Shown here piece after piece: positions 41,493 to 49,133 of a stretch of DNA of 49,133 bases. Source of the DNA: an uncultured Oscillospiraceae bacterium (GTDB lineage: Bacteria > Bacillota > Clostridia > Oscillospirales > Oscillospiraceae); contig CALXDC010000016.1 in NCBI GenBank assembly GCA_944386975.1, positions 1 to 49,133 of the forward strand, read 5' to 3'. Each line of letters begins with the position of its first letter. Within the stretch, counting starts at the first letter, position 1. The position numbers were made by a program, and so were the translations under genes. The notes beneath the pieces were generated by a model. That model did no database searches. It was not told the DNA's origin and worked only from the letters and a program-made list of their open reading frames with translations.

Positions 41493-41520
41493 ATTATAAA
41501 TGTTCTGACTTGTGAGACAA
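41493..41520 (-). promoter_or_regulatory. Promoter of the GPH-SLC13-UroD operon
   Basis: Minus strand: TTGTCT (41515-41520), a 16-base spacer and TATAAT (41493-41498). A TCCTACA box (+) abuts the -35. Confidence 0.77.
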
Positions 41521-41570
41521 TCCTACACCCGGGTGAATTGTGACGAAAAAGATTTGAACGCAATGTAGGA
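41521..41570. promoter_or_regulatory. Inverted pair of TGTAGGA boxes between divergent genes
   Basis: TCCTACA (41521-41527) and TGTAGGA (41564-41570) face each other with centres 43 bases apart, close to four helical turns. The first adjoins the -35 of the transporter operon. The same box occurs at three sites in the corrinoid locus. A PucR/CdaR-type protein is the likely reader (inference). Confidence 0.62.
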
Positions 41571-41621
41571 GGAAAAAAGGGGCGGAATCGTCAAGAAAAT
41601 AACGAGATGTCCACAATCCAT

Positions 41622-41650
41622 TTGCGCCGCCGGGCGCGGTGTGCTACAAT
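41622..41650 (+). promoter_or_regulatory. Promoter of the second PucR-type regulator
   Basis: TTGCGC (41622-41627), a 17-base spacer and TACAAT (41645-41650), the same hexamers as the UroD-fold copies. Confidence 0.75.
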
Positions 41651-41707
41651 AAGGACGAATGTATCATCCGCCCCGGGAAGGACAGGGGCAGAGAGAGGAG
41701 ACGGGAT

Positions 41708-43273
41708 ATGCAGAGTGCCTATATTGAGCACCCGCCCCAGCGCTACCGGTTGAACATGCAGGTTTTGGCGGACGAGCTGGAGGCCCGCAGGGTAGGCCTT
41801 CGCTTCTACTGCCGGGGGGAGGAGGCCTCCCTCAGCGGCGTACGATTCTACCGCAAGGGGGAGCCGCCCCGGCGGGACTATGTCTATCTTCTCTATCAGG
41901 AGGACCGGGCCCAGGACTTCCGGTCCTGGGAGCACGTCCACTTTGTGGTGATGGGGGAGGTAAATCTGGAGGAGTTTTCCTTTACCAGCTCCGTCATCGG
42001 GATCTACTCCGGAGAGGATCCCCACGGGACCTACAACACACTTCAGGAGATTTTTGAGAAGTATGCCATGTGGGACGAGCAGCTGCAGTGGGCCCTCCAG
42101 AGTGAGAACCCCCTGGAGAAGATGCTGAAGGTCAGCCGGAATGTTTTTGAAAACCCGATTTTTGTACATGACACCGATTTCTATGTGCTGGCCTGCCCCC
42201 GGTGGGTGGAGGGGATGCTCCACTGGGAGAAGGAGGCCCGGACAGGCCGGGAGATGGTACCGCTGGAACTGATCAATGAGTTCAAGGTGGATGAGGAGTA
42301 TCTCTCCGGGCTGAAGGCCCGGGAGGTGACGATGTTCTCCTCCGCCATCCGGGGCTACCGGATTCTTTTCGCCAACCTGTGGAGCCAGGACCGGTACGAC
42401 GGACGAATCTGTGTCGACGAATTGGAGCGGCCTCTCCGCAAAAGCGACTATCTCCATCTCCAGCACCTGGCGAATATGGTCATGCTGTGCTTGGAGCGGC
42501 AGAAGCTGTTCTGGCTGTCTCTGGGCAGTGATATTGACCGCTTTTTTACCCAGATGCTGGAGGGAGGGGGAGTCGATCCCCACATGGCCCAGGACTATCT
42601 CCGGTATCTGCGGTGGAACCGGGAGGACAAGTACCTTGTTTTGAAAATTGCGCCGGACCGGGAGGACTACAGCGCCATGACCCCGGCGGGCCTCTTCGGC
42701 TACATTGAGGCCCAGATCGCCGAGGGCCGGGCTCTGCTGTTCCGCCAGGATATCGCGGTGATTGTCAACCTGACGGCAGGGAACACTACGGTGGCGGAGG
42801 TGCTGAGCAACCTGGCCTACATTCTGCGGGAGGGCTTGTTCAAGATGGGAGTCAGCGCGGAGCTGAGCAGCTTCCTGGACGTGCGGGACGGCTATACCCA
42901 GGCGTCCATCGCTCTGGAGTACGGGAAGAAGAGCCGCAGCATGCTGTGGTACTATCACTTTGAGGACTACGCCCTGCGGTTCCTGCTGGACTGCGCCAGA
43001 CGGGAGATTCACCCCCACCTGCTGGGGTCGGAGAAGCTTCGGAAGCTGAAGGAATACGACGAGAAGAACAACACGGAGCTCTACCACACCATGGAGGTGT
43101 ACCTCCAGCTGGAGCGGAATGTGGTGCAGACCTCCAAGGCCCTGTTTATCCACCGCAGTACCCTCTTCTACCGGCTGGATCGGATTCAGAAGATTGTAGA
43201 GGTGGACTTTGAGAAGGAAGACGAACGGCTCTATCTGGCCCTGTCCTACCACTTGGACCGTCTGGACGATTAA
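41708..43273 (+). CDS. PucR/CdaR-type transcriptional regulator of the transporter locus
   Basis: The 521-residue protein is similar in plan to the regulator at 21026-22600. The C-terminal segment VYLQLERNVVQTSKALFIHRSTLFYRLDRIQKI is the PucR-type helix-turn-helix, preceded by KLKEYDEKNNTELYHTM. A CdaR/GGDEF-like middle part (about 290-400) and an N-terminal ligand region not assigned to a family come before it. The start is the ATG after AGAGGAG. It is transcribed away from the transporter/UroD operon, a layout typical of local regulators, with TGTAGGA boxes between them. Confidence 0.88.
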   Translation: MQSAYIEHPPQRYRLNMQVLADELEARRVGLRFYCRGEEASLSGVRFYRKGEPPRRDYVYLLYQEDRAQDFRSWEHVHFVVMGEVNLEEFSFTSSVIGIYSGEDPHGTYNTLQEIFEKYAMWDEQLQWALQSENPLEKMLKVSRNVFENPIFVHDTDFYVLACPRWVEGMLHWEKEARTGREMVPLELINEFKVDEEYLSGLKAREVTMFSSAIRGYRILFANLWSQDRYDGRICVDELERPLRKSDYLHLQHLANMVMLCLERQKLFWLSLGSDIDRFFTQMLEGGGVDPHMAQDYLRYLRWNREDKYLVLKIAPDREDYSAMTPAGLFGYIEAQIAEGRALLFRQDIAVIVNLTAGNTTVAEVLSNLAYILREGLFKMGVSAELSSFLDVRDGYTQASIALEYGKKSRSMLWYYHFEDYALRFLLDCARREIHPHLLGSEKLRKLKEYDEKNNTELYHTMEVYLQLERNVVQTSKALFIHRSTLFYRLDRIQKIVEVDFEKEDERLYLALSYHLDRLDD

Positions 43274-43274
43274 A

Positions 43275-43310
43275 AAAGGTCCTCTGCAGGCTTGCAGAGG
43301 ACCTTTCTCG
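43275..43310 (+). terminator. Terminator of the second PucR-type regulator
   Basis: A perfect 14-bp stem (43275-43288 with 43293-43306) begins two bases after the stop codon and ends in CTTTCTC. Confidence 0.82.
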
Positions 43311-43438
43311 GTCAGGCTTCCCGCGGACGGGGCGGGTCGTTTGGCCGGCACACCGTAAGTCCCGACGAAAAGGAAGACCCCGTCAGAAGGACAGCGCACA
43401 GTTTGCGTTATTTATAAATGTATATGGAAGAGAGAGCG

Positions 43439-43463
43439 GGCGGGAGACCGCCAGTCTCCCGCC
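43439..43463 (-). terminator. Hairpin at the end of the IclR gene
   Basis: A perfect 10-bp stem (43439-43448 with 43454-43463) directly abuts the IclR stop codon; only GCTCTCTCTTCC follows. The rest of 43311-43438 shows nothing I can assign. Confidence 0.6.
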
Positions 43464-44237
43464 TTATTTCTGCTCCCGATACCCCATATCGAAGGAGATC
43501 TCCGCCGCCGCACGGCACACCAACTCCCGGGCGTACTGGAACTCCTCCGACTGCACCCGCCGGAACATGCCCACTACCCCCAGGGCGGCGCACACGCCGC
43601 CGTCCACGCCGAAGATGGGGGCCGAGGCGCTGCGCAGACCGATGCGGTATTCCCCGTCCTCCGTGGCGTACCCCTGGCTTCGGATGGCTGTCAGCTCCGC
43701 CTCCAGCCGTTGGGGGCTGTCGATGGTGTGGGGGGTGTAGCTCTGGTAGCTCAGCCGCTGGAGCAGCAGCCGCCTCTGCCCGGCGGGCAGATGGGCCAGC
43801 AGCAGCTTTCCCTGGGAGGTGCAGTGGAGAGGAACCCGGCTGCCCTTCTCCGACACCACCCGGAAGGACCCGGTGGCCGCCGCCGTCTCGATGACCATGG
43901 CGCTGTCCTCCTCCAAGGTGGAGAGAAACACCGTGTTTCCCGTTTTCAAAGCGATGTGGTCCATCTTCTCCCGGCTGTGGCGCACGACATCCCAGGAGGC
44001 GCTGACAATGCAGCCGTAGGAGAAGAGCCGGATGCCCAGCCGGTATTTCCCGTCGGCCCCGCTCTGTTCCACCACCCCGTTTTGCCGCATGGCCGCCAGA
44101 AGACCGTGGACCGAGGCCTTGGGCCACCCCAGCTCCGCCGACAGCTCCCCCAGGCTCATGGGGCCCTGCCGCCGGGCCAGACAGTCCAGCACCGCCATGG
44201 CCTTCACCACCGATTGCACGCCGCTTCGCTCACCCAT
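43464..44237 (-). CDS. IclR-family transcriptional regulator
   Basis: The product is 257 residues. An N-terminal winged helix (VKAMAVLDCLARRQGPMSLGE, GWPKASVHGLLAAM) is followed by the IclR effector domain (about 80-255), with HCTSQGKLLLAHLP and the SASAPIFGVDGGVCAALGVVG segment near the ligand pocket. It overlaps the end of the XdhC gene by eight bases, so the two are translated together. Target and effector are unknown; a role in purine or other hydroxylase-linked catabolism is possible from the XdhC neighbour. Confidence 0.93.
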   Translation of the reverse strand: MGERSGVQSVVKAMAVLDCLARRQGPMSLGELSAELGWPKASVHGLLAAMRQNGVVEQSGADGKYRLGIRLFSYGCIVSASWDVVRHSREKMDHIALKTGNTVFLSTLEEDSAMVIETAAATGSFRVVSEKGSRVPLHCTSQGKLLLAHLPAGQRRLLLQRLSYQSYTPHTIDSPQRLEAELTAIRSQGYATEDGEYRIGLRSASAPIFGVDGGVCAALGVVGMFRRVQSEEFQYARELVCRAAAEISFDMGYREQK

Positions 44238-45201
44238 GGCGCTCCAGCTTTCCCGACCGGTAGGCGACCAGCTCCGCCGCTACGGACACGGCGATCTCCT
44301 CCGGCGTCTCGGCGCCGATGGGCAGGCCGATGGGGGAGTGGATGGCGTCGATGACCGCCTCGGAGAACCCCGCCTCCAGCAGCAGCGCCCGGGTGGCGGC
44401 GATCTTCCGGCGGCTGCCGATGCAGCCGATGTACCCCGCCTCTGTCTTCAGCACCTGGGTGAGAATCTGAAAGTCCATCCTGTGGCCGGGACTCATCACC
44501 ACCGCGCAGTCGTCGGGCCCCAGGGAGAGGCCGATTTTCTCGTAGTCCCCCAGAATACACCGGACCCCCTGGGGGAAGGTCCCCTCCCGGAGGGCGTGGG
44601 GGCGATCATCAAACACCGTTACCCGCTGGCCCATCCAGCAGAGCAGCCGGGCCAGGGCCGCCCCCACGTGGCCCGCGCCGAAGATGTATACACTCCCTGC
44701 CGGGCACAGGGGCTCCACATACCGCTCCCCTCCCTCCGCCAGCATGGGGCGGCGGGTAAAGAGGGGGCCGTCCCCGGTCCGGTCCACCGCCATCTCCCAC
44801 CGGCCGTCGGCCCACAGGTCCGTCACCAGCCAGCTGGGGCTCGCCTCTCCCAGGGCGGCGGCAATGTCCTCCAGAAGAGGCAGCAGGTCCGGGGAGAGGT
44901 GCTGGAACAGCACCGTCACGTCCCCGCCGCAGATCATGCCGATGTCCTCGATGTCCCCCGGCGTCAGGTGGAAGGAGCAGGTCCGGGAGCCTCCGGTCTC
45001 CAGCAGCTCCGCTGCCAGCCTTGCTGCCCGCAGTTCCACCGCCCCGCCGCCGATGGTACCGGCGGTGCTCCCGTCCCGGAACACCGCCATCCGGGCCCCG
45101 GCCCCCCGGGGGGTGGAGCCGGAGGCGTCCACGATCCGGCATAGTACCGCCGCCTCTCCCGCCTTTAAACGGTCTCGAATTTGGGAGAACAGGTCGCCCA
45201 T
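44230..45201 (-). CDS. XdhC/CoxI-family molybdenum hydroxylase maturation protein
   Basis: The product is 323 residues from the ATG behind AAGGAGGG. The N-terminal XdhC/CoxI domain has VDASGSTPRGAGARMAVF and GTIGGGAVE; the C-terminal Rossmann domain starts at VYIFGAGHVGAALARLL and ends with YIGCIGSRRK. XdhC proteins bind and finish the molybdenum cofactor for xanthine dehydrogenase-type enzymes. No hydroxylase subunit is in the window, so the client is elsewhere or the gene serves a selenium-dependent hydroxylase system. First gene of a two-gene transcript with the IclR regulator. Confidence 0.92.
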   Translation of the reverse strand: MGDLFSQIRDRLKAGEAAVLCRIVDASGSTPRGAGARMAVFRDGSTAGTIGGGAVELRAARLAAELLETGGSRTCSFHLTPGDIEDIGMICGGDVTVLFQHLSPDLLPLLEDIAAALGEASPSWLVTDLWADGRWEMAVDRTGDGPLFTRRPMLAEGGERYVEPLCPAGSVYIFGAGHVGAALARLLCWMGQRVTVFDDRPHALREGTFPQGVRCILGDYEKIGLSLGPDDCAVVMSPGHRMDFQILTQVLKTEAGYIGCIGSRRKIAATRALLLEAGFSEAVIDAIHSPIGLPIGAETPEEIAVSVAAELVAYRSGKLERHG

Positions 45202-45233
45202 AGGAATCCCTCCTTCTTCTTTTTATAGAATCA

Positions 45234-45262
45234 AGCCTACCACGACTTTCGACTGCCGTCAA
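45234..45262 (-). promoter_or_regulatory. Promoter of xdhC-iclR
   Basis: Minus strand: TTGACG (45257-45262), a 17-base spacer and TAGGCT (45234-45239). Confidence 0.65.
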
Positions 45263-45303
45263 CCACAATTCGGCAATAGCGAACACGATGGTGGGGCACC
45301 GGC

Positions 45304-45334
45304 GCAAAAAAAGCGGAGGAATTGCATCCTCCGC
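45304..45334 (-). terminator. Minus-strand terminator between xdhC and rpoB
   Basis: A perfect 8-bp stem GCGGAGGA/TCCTCCGC (45313-45320 with 45327-45334) is followed on the minus strand by TTTTTTTGCG. No minus-strand gene lies upstream of it in this window. Confidence 0.7.
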
Positions 45335-45345
45335 CGAAAAAACCA

Positions 45346-45374
45346 TTGACTTTTGAAAAAAAACATGGTATCAT
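45346..45374 (+). promoter_or_regulatory. Promoter of rpoB
   Basis: TTGACT (45346-45351), a 17-base spacer and TATCAT (45369-45374). The expected start near 45381 gives a leader of about 220 bases. Confidence 0.78.
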
Positions 45375-45537
45375 AAGGCACTTATGTGTGGAAGTGCGCA
45401 AAGCACCCCTAATCCCACTGTGGGAATTGTAGCACATCCCCCAAGGAAGCGCAAGAGGGAACGAGATAAATATAGCAACGCTCCCGGGCGTTTCAAAAAG
45501 CAAAAACGACCAGACACCACCGGGACCCGCAGACCGG

Positions 45538-45565
45538 CCCTCCGCCGCAAGGCAGGGGCGGAGGG
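45538..45565 (+). promoter_or_regulatory. Hairpin in the rpoB leader
   Basis: A perfect 9-bp stem CCCTCCGCC/GGCGGAGGG with a 10-base loop lies 38 bases before the rpoB start. No T-run follows, so it is not a terminator. It could affect mRNA stability or initiation, since the rpoB ribosome site (AAAGGCAG or GAGAG) is weak. Confidence 0.5.
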
Positions 45566-45603
45566 GGTCGGAATCTTGAACGAAAGGCAGATGAGAGTTC
45601 GAC

Positions 45604-48600
45604 ATGGCCAAGGACAAGTACTACGGCAAGACGCTGCGAAAGAATTTCGCCCGCTATGAAGAAGTGATGGAGATGCCCAATCTCCTGGAGATCCAGAAGA
45701 GCTCCTACAAGTGGTTTTTGGAGGAGGGGCTTCAGGAGGTCTTCAACGATGTGGGCTGCATCACCGACAACTCCGGCACCCTGGAGCTGAGCTTCATCAA
45801 GCACATCATGGATGAGCCTCCCAAGTACGACGTGGAGGAGTGCAAGGCCCGTGATGTGAACTACGCCGCCCCTCTGAAGGTGAGCGTCCGCCTGCGCAAC
45901 ACCGAGAGCGACGAGATTCAGGAGCAGACCATCTTCATGGGCGACTTCCCCCTGATGACCGACGCCGGCACCTTTATTGTCAACGGCGCCGAGCGCGTGG
46001 TGGTTTCCCAGATCGTCCGCTCCCCCGGCATCTACTACGGCAAGGAGATCGACCCCAAGACCGATCTGCCCCTCCTCACCTCCACTGTCATCCCCTACCG
46101 GGGCGCCTGGCTGGAGTATGAGACCGACACCAGCGAGATTTTCTGGGTCCGCATCGACAAGAACCGGAAGCTCCCCATCACCTGCCTCATCCGCGCTCTT
46201 GGGCTCAAGACCGACGCGGAGATTCTGGAGTACTTCGGCGACGATCCCCGGATCGTGGCCACGTTGGAGAAGGACGCCTGCAAGACCTATGAGGAGGCCC
46301 TGCTGGAGATCTACCGGAAGCTCCGTCCCGGCGAGCCCCCCACGGTGGACAGCGCCCAGGTGCTGATCGACAACCTGTTCTTTGACCCCCGCCGCTACGA
46401 CCTGAGCATGGTGGGCCGGTACAAGTTCAACAAGAAGCTGGCCCTCTGGGCCCGGGTGTCCAACCAGAAGCTGGTGTACCCGGTGGCCCACCCCGTCACC
46501 GGCGAGCTTCTCTTTGAGGACGGCCACGTCCTCACCCGGGAGGAGGCCCGGGAGCTGGACGCCATCGGCGTCAACGAGATCACCGTGGAGGTGGACGGCG
46601 CTCCCCTGAAGATCTTCTCCAACCACATGTGCGATTTGAGCCGCTACGTAAACTTCGACCCCCTGAAGGAGTGCGGCATCAAGGAGCGGGTTCGCTTCGA
46701 CGTGCTCCAGGAGCTGCTGGGCCAGTATGAGGGCGAGGAGCTGAAGGAGCAGCTGCGCCTCCAGGCCGACAAGCTGGTACCCAAGCACATCATCATCGAC
46801 GACATCCTGGCCTCCATCAACTATATGAACGCCCTGGCCAAGAACCTGTGCGTGAAGGACGACATCGATCACCTGGGCAACCGCCGCCTGCGCTGCGTGG
46901 GCGAGCTGCTGCAAAACCAGTTCCGTATCGGCTTTTCCCGCATGGAGCGTGTGATCCGGGAGCGCATGACCATCCAGGATCTGGACATCGTCACCCCCCA
47001 GAGCCTCATCAACATCCGTCCCGTCACCGCCGCCATCAAGGAGTTCTTCGGCAGCAGCCCCCTGAGCCAGTTCATGGACCAGACCAACCCCCTGGCCGAG
47101 CTGACCCACAAGCGCCGTCTCTCCGCTCTGGGCCCCGGCGGCCTCAGCCGTGAGCGGGCCAACATGGACGTCCGTGACGTGCACTATAGCCACTACGGTC
47201 GTATGTGCCCCATCGAGACCCCTGAAGGTCCCAACATCGGTCTGATCTCCTATCTGGCCACCTACGCCAAGATCAACGAGTACGGCTTCATCGAGGCCCC
47301 CTACCGGGCCGTGGACCACGCCACCGGCAAGGTCAGCGACGAGGTCACCTATATGACCGCCGACGTGGAGGACCAGTACGTGGTGGCCCAGGCCGCCGAG
47401 CCCACCGACGAGAACGGCTGCCTCATCCACGAGCGTATTACCTGCCGCCACCGGGACGAGATCATCGAAGTGGACCGGGACCGTGTGGACTATATCGATA
47501 TCTCCCCCCGGATGATGGTGTCCATCGCCACCGCCATGATCCCCTTCCTGCCCAACGACGACGCCAACCGTGCGCTGATGGGCGCCAACATGCAGCGCCA
47601 GGCGGTGCCTCTGCTGCGTCCTGAGGCCCCCATCATCGGCACCGGCATGGAGCACAAGATCTGCATCGACTCTGAGGTGGCCCTGCTGGCCGAGGGTGAC
47701 GGCGAGGTTACCCGGGTGGACGCCTGCGGCGTGTCCGTCAAGTACGACAACGGCGAGACCAAGGATTACAAGCTCACCAAGTTCCTCCGCTCCAACCACG
47801 GCACCTGCATCAACCAGCGGCCCATCGTGTCCGTTGGCGACCGGGTCCACGGCCGGTATGTGGCCGAGGACGGCCACGTGGAGGATCCCACCGTCCTGGC
47901 CGACGGTCCCGCCACCGATCAGGGCGAGATCGCTCTGGGCCGGAACATCCTGGTGGGCTTCATGACCTGGGAGGGCTACAACTACGAGGACGCCGTGCTG
48001 CTCAACGAGCGCATGGTCCGGGAGGATGTGTACACCTCCATCCACATCGAGGAGTACGAGATCGACTCCCGCGATACCAAGCTGGGGCCCGAGGAGATCA
48101 CCCGGGATATCCCCAACGTGGGCGAGGACGCTCTGAAGGATCTGGACGAGCGGGGTATCATCCGCATCGGCGCCGAGGTCCGCAGCGGCGACATTCTAGT
48201 GGGTAAGGTCACCCCCAAGGGCGAGACCGACCTCACCGCCGAGGAGCGGCTGCTCCGGGCCATCTTCGGTGAGAAGGCCCGTGAAGTCCGCGATACCTCT
48301 TTGAAGGTGCCCCACGGCGAGAGCGGCATCATTGTGGATGCCAAGGTGTTCACCCGCGCCGCCGGCGACGAGCTGGGGCCCGGCGTCAACCAGGTGGTCC
48401 GTGTCTACATCGCCCAGAAGCGTAAGATCAGCGTGGGCGACAAGATGGCCGGACGTCACGGTAACAAGGGCGTCGTCTCCCGGATTCTGCCCCAGGAGGA
48501 TATGCCCTTCCTGCCCGACGGTACTCCCCTGGATATCGTGCTGAACCCCCTGGGCGTGCCTTCCCGTATGAACATCGGTCAGGTGCTGGAGGTCCACCTT

Positions 48601-49133
48601 GGCTACGCCGCCAAGAAGCTGGGCTGGAAGGTGGCCACCCCCATCTTCGACGGCGCTACCTACGAGGAGGACATCAAGGGCGCTCTGGAGCTGGCGGGCC
48701 TCGATCCCGAGGGCAAGACCTGGCTCTATGACGGCCGTACCGGCGAGCGCTTTGACAACAAGGTCACCGTGGGCTACGTCTACTTCCTCAAGCTCCACCA
48801 CCTGGTGGATGATAAGATCCATGCCCGTTCCACCGGCCCCTACTCCCTGGTCACCCAGCAGCCTCTGGGCGGCAAGGCCCAGTTCGGCGGCCAGCGCTTC
48901 GGCGAAATGGAAGTGTGGGCCCTGGAGGCCTACGGCGCCTCCTACACCCTGCAGGAGATTTTGACCGTCAAGTCCGACGACGTCACCGGCCGTGTCCGGA
49001 CCTACGAGGCCATCGTCAAGGGCCACAACGTGCCCAAGCCCGGTGTGCCCGAGTCTTTCAAGGTGCTGGTGAAGGAGCTGCAGTCCCTGTGCCTGGACAT
49101 CCAGGTGCTGGACAAGGACGGCGAGATCATCGA
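45604..49133 (+). CDS. rpoB: RNA polymerase beta subunit (3' end outside window)
   Basis: An open frame of 1,176 codons runs from the ATG ([20 protein letters not shown]) to the window edge and lacks only its last few dozen residues. Core motifs of the transcription enzyme are present: [13 protein letters not shown], the rifampicin-pocket region [30 protein letters not shown] split over codons 491-520, the [16 protein letters not shown]-type segment, the DRVHGRYV and [11 protein letters not shown] regions, and [14 protein letters not shown] near the active site. Codon 486 encodes Pro where the usual residue is Gln. It is transcribed from its own promoter and not behind rplJL. The reverse-strand 850-codon frame over it is a GC-rich artefact. 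Confidence 0.97.
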   Translation, partial: MAKDKYYGKTLRKNFARYEEVMEMPNLLEIQKSSYKWFLEEGLQEVFNDVGCITDNSGTLELSFIKHIMDEPPKYDVEECKARDVNYAAPLKVSVRLRNTESDEIQEQTIFMGDFPLMTDAGTFIVNGAERVVVSQIVRSPGIYYGKEIDPKTDLPLLTSTVIPYRGAWLEYETDTSEIFWVRIDKNRKLPITCLIRALGLKTDAEILEYFGDDPRIVATLEKDACKTYEEALLEIYRKLRPGEPPTVDSAQVLIDNLFFDPRRYDLSMVGRYKFNKKLALWARVSNQKLVYPVAHPVTGELLFEDGHVLTREEARELDAIGVNEITVEVDGAPLKIFSNHMCDLSRYVNFDPLKECGIKERVRFDVLQELLGQYEGEELKEQLRLQADKLVPKHIIIDDILASINYMNALAKNLCVKDDIDHLGNRRLRCVGELLQNQFRIGFSRMERVIRERMTIQDLDIVTPQSLINIRPVTAAIKEFFGSSPLSQFMDQTNPLAELTHKRRLSALGPGGLSRERANMDVRDVHYSHYGRMCPIETPEGPNIGLISYLATYAKINEYGFIEAPYRAVDHATGKVSDEVTYMTADVEDQYVVAQAAEPTDENGCLIHERITCRHRDEIIEVDRDRVDYIDISPRMMVSIATAMIPFLPNDDANRALMGANMQRQAVPLLRPEAPIIGTGMEHKICIDSEVALLAEGDGEVTRVDACGVSVKYDNGETKDYKLTKFLRSNHGTCINQRPIVSVGDRVHGRYVAEDGHVEDPTVLADGPATDQGEIALGRNILVGFMTWEGYNYEDAVLLNERMVREDVYTSIHIEEYEIDSRDTKLGPEEITRDIPNVGEDALKDLDERGIIRIGAEVRSGDILVGKVTPKGETDLTAEERLLRAIFGEKAREVRDTSLKVPHGESGIIVDAKVFTRAAGDELGPGVNQVVRVYIAQKRKISVGDKMAGRHGNKGVVSRILPQEDMPFLPDGTPLDIVLNPLGVPSRMNIGQVLEVHLGYAAKKLGWKVATPIFDGATYEEDIKGALELAGLDPEGKTWLYDGRTGERFDNKVTVGYVYFLKLHHLVDDKIHARSTGPYSLVTQQPLGGKAQFGGQRFGEMEVWALEAYGASYTLQEILTVKSDDVTGRVRTYEAIVKGHNVPKPGVPESFKVLVKELQSLCLDIQVLDKDGEII

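Noticed and set aside
38948-41515. 855-codon + strand frame over the transporter genes
   Set aside because: Antisense to two clear membrane-protein genes; composition (Gly, His, Asp, Gln) is a high-GC reverse-frame artefact.
45384-45659. Possible leader peptide (91 codons) before rpoB
   Set aside because: Starts only a few bases after the likely transcription start, has no ribosome site and overlaps the rpoB start out of frame.
45493-48045. 850-codon open frame on the minus strand over rpoB
   Set aside because: It mirrors the codon structure of rpoB, has low-complexity Val/Gly/His-rich sequence, and rpoB on the + strand has all family motifs.
1-49133. CRISPR arrays, prophage or transposase genes
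   Set aside because: No regularly spaced repeats, no phage structural or integrase genes, and no transposase frames were seen in the window.

Overview
The window reads as a chromosomal segment of a high-GC, low-motif-divergence Clostridia, most likely a gut-type member of the Oscillospiraceae/Oscillospirales. This rests on strong AGGAGG-type ribosome sites, sigma-A promoters with 16-18 bp spacers, a Bce-type peptide-antibiotic module, a dnaX-ybaB pair preceded by an SRP RNA, a Clostridia-like RpoB, and a corrinoid/tetrahydrofolate methyl-transfer set. The genus is inference; no 16S or species marker is present.

Layout. 1-2.2 kb: the 3' part of tRNA-Pro(GGG), then a lower-GC patch with a shortened DUF4417 protein, a lipoprotein and a small ORF. 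2.2-3.9 kb: a helix-turn-helix protein fused to a desulfoferrodoxin-like domain, divergent from a membrane protein. 4-9.4 kb: a carbohydrate ABC importer (binding protein, two permeases, no ATPase), a Gfo/Idh/MocA oxidoreductase and an AraC regulator. 9.5-10.9 kb: brnQ. 11-15.6 kb: a BceRSAB-type module with a recognisable BceR-type operator. 15.7-16.3 kb: a YhcH/YiaL protein.

16.3-24.4 kb holds all parts of a corrinoid-dependent methyl-transfer (demethylase-like) system: two tandem UroD-fold methyltransferases, a RACo-like reductive activator, a DUF2284 protein, a PucR/CdaR-type regulator, a methyl-THF:corrinoid methyltransferase and a corrinoid protein. A second locus at 37.4-43.3 kb (third UroD-fold protein, SLC13-type and GPH/MFS transporters, second PucR/CdaR regulator) shares a TGTAGGA sequence box with the first, so the two may be co-regulated and act on related methylated compounds.

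25.7-35 kb is a near-complete aromatic amino acid operon on the minus strand (aroF-tyrA-aroB-aroA-aroC-pheA-aroE/K-aroQ). It is preceded by a promoter, a Phe/Tyr-rich leader peptide and a terminator with a competing antiterminator pairing, which is a classical ribosome-mediated attenuator. A 0.63-kb nested inverted-repeat element without coding capacity sits between pheA and aroE/K. 35-37.4 kb: ybaB, dnaX and SRP RNA. 43.4-45.2 kb: an IclR regulator and XdhC. 45.3 kb to the end: rpoB with its own promoter and leader, cut by the window edge.
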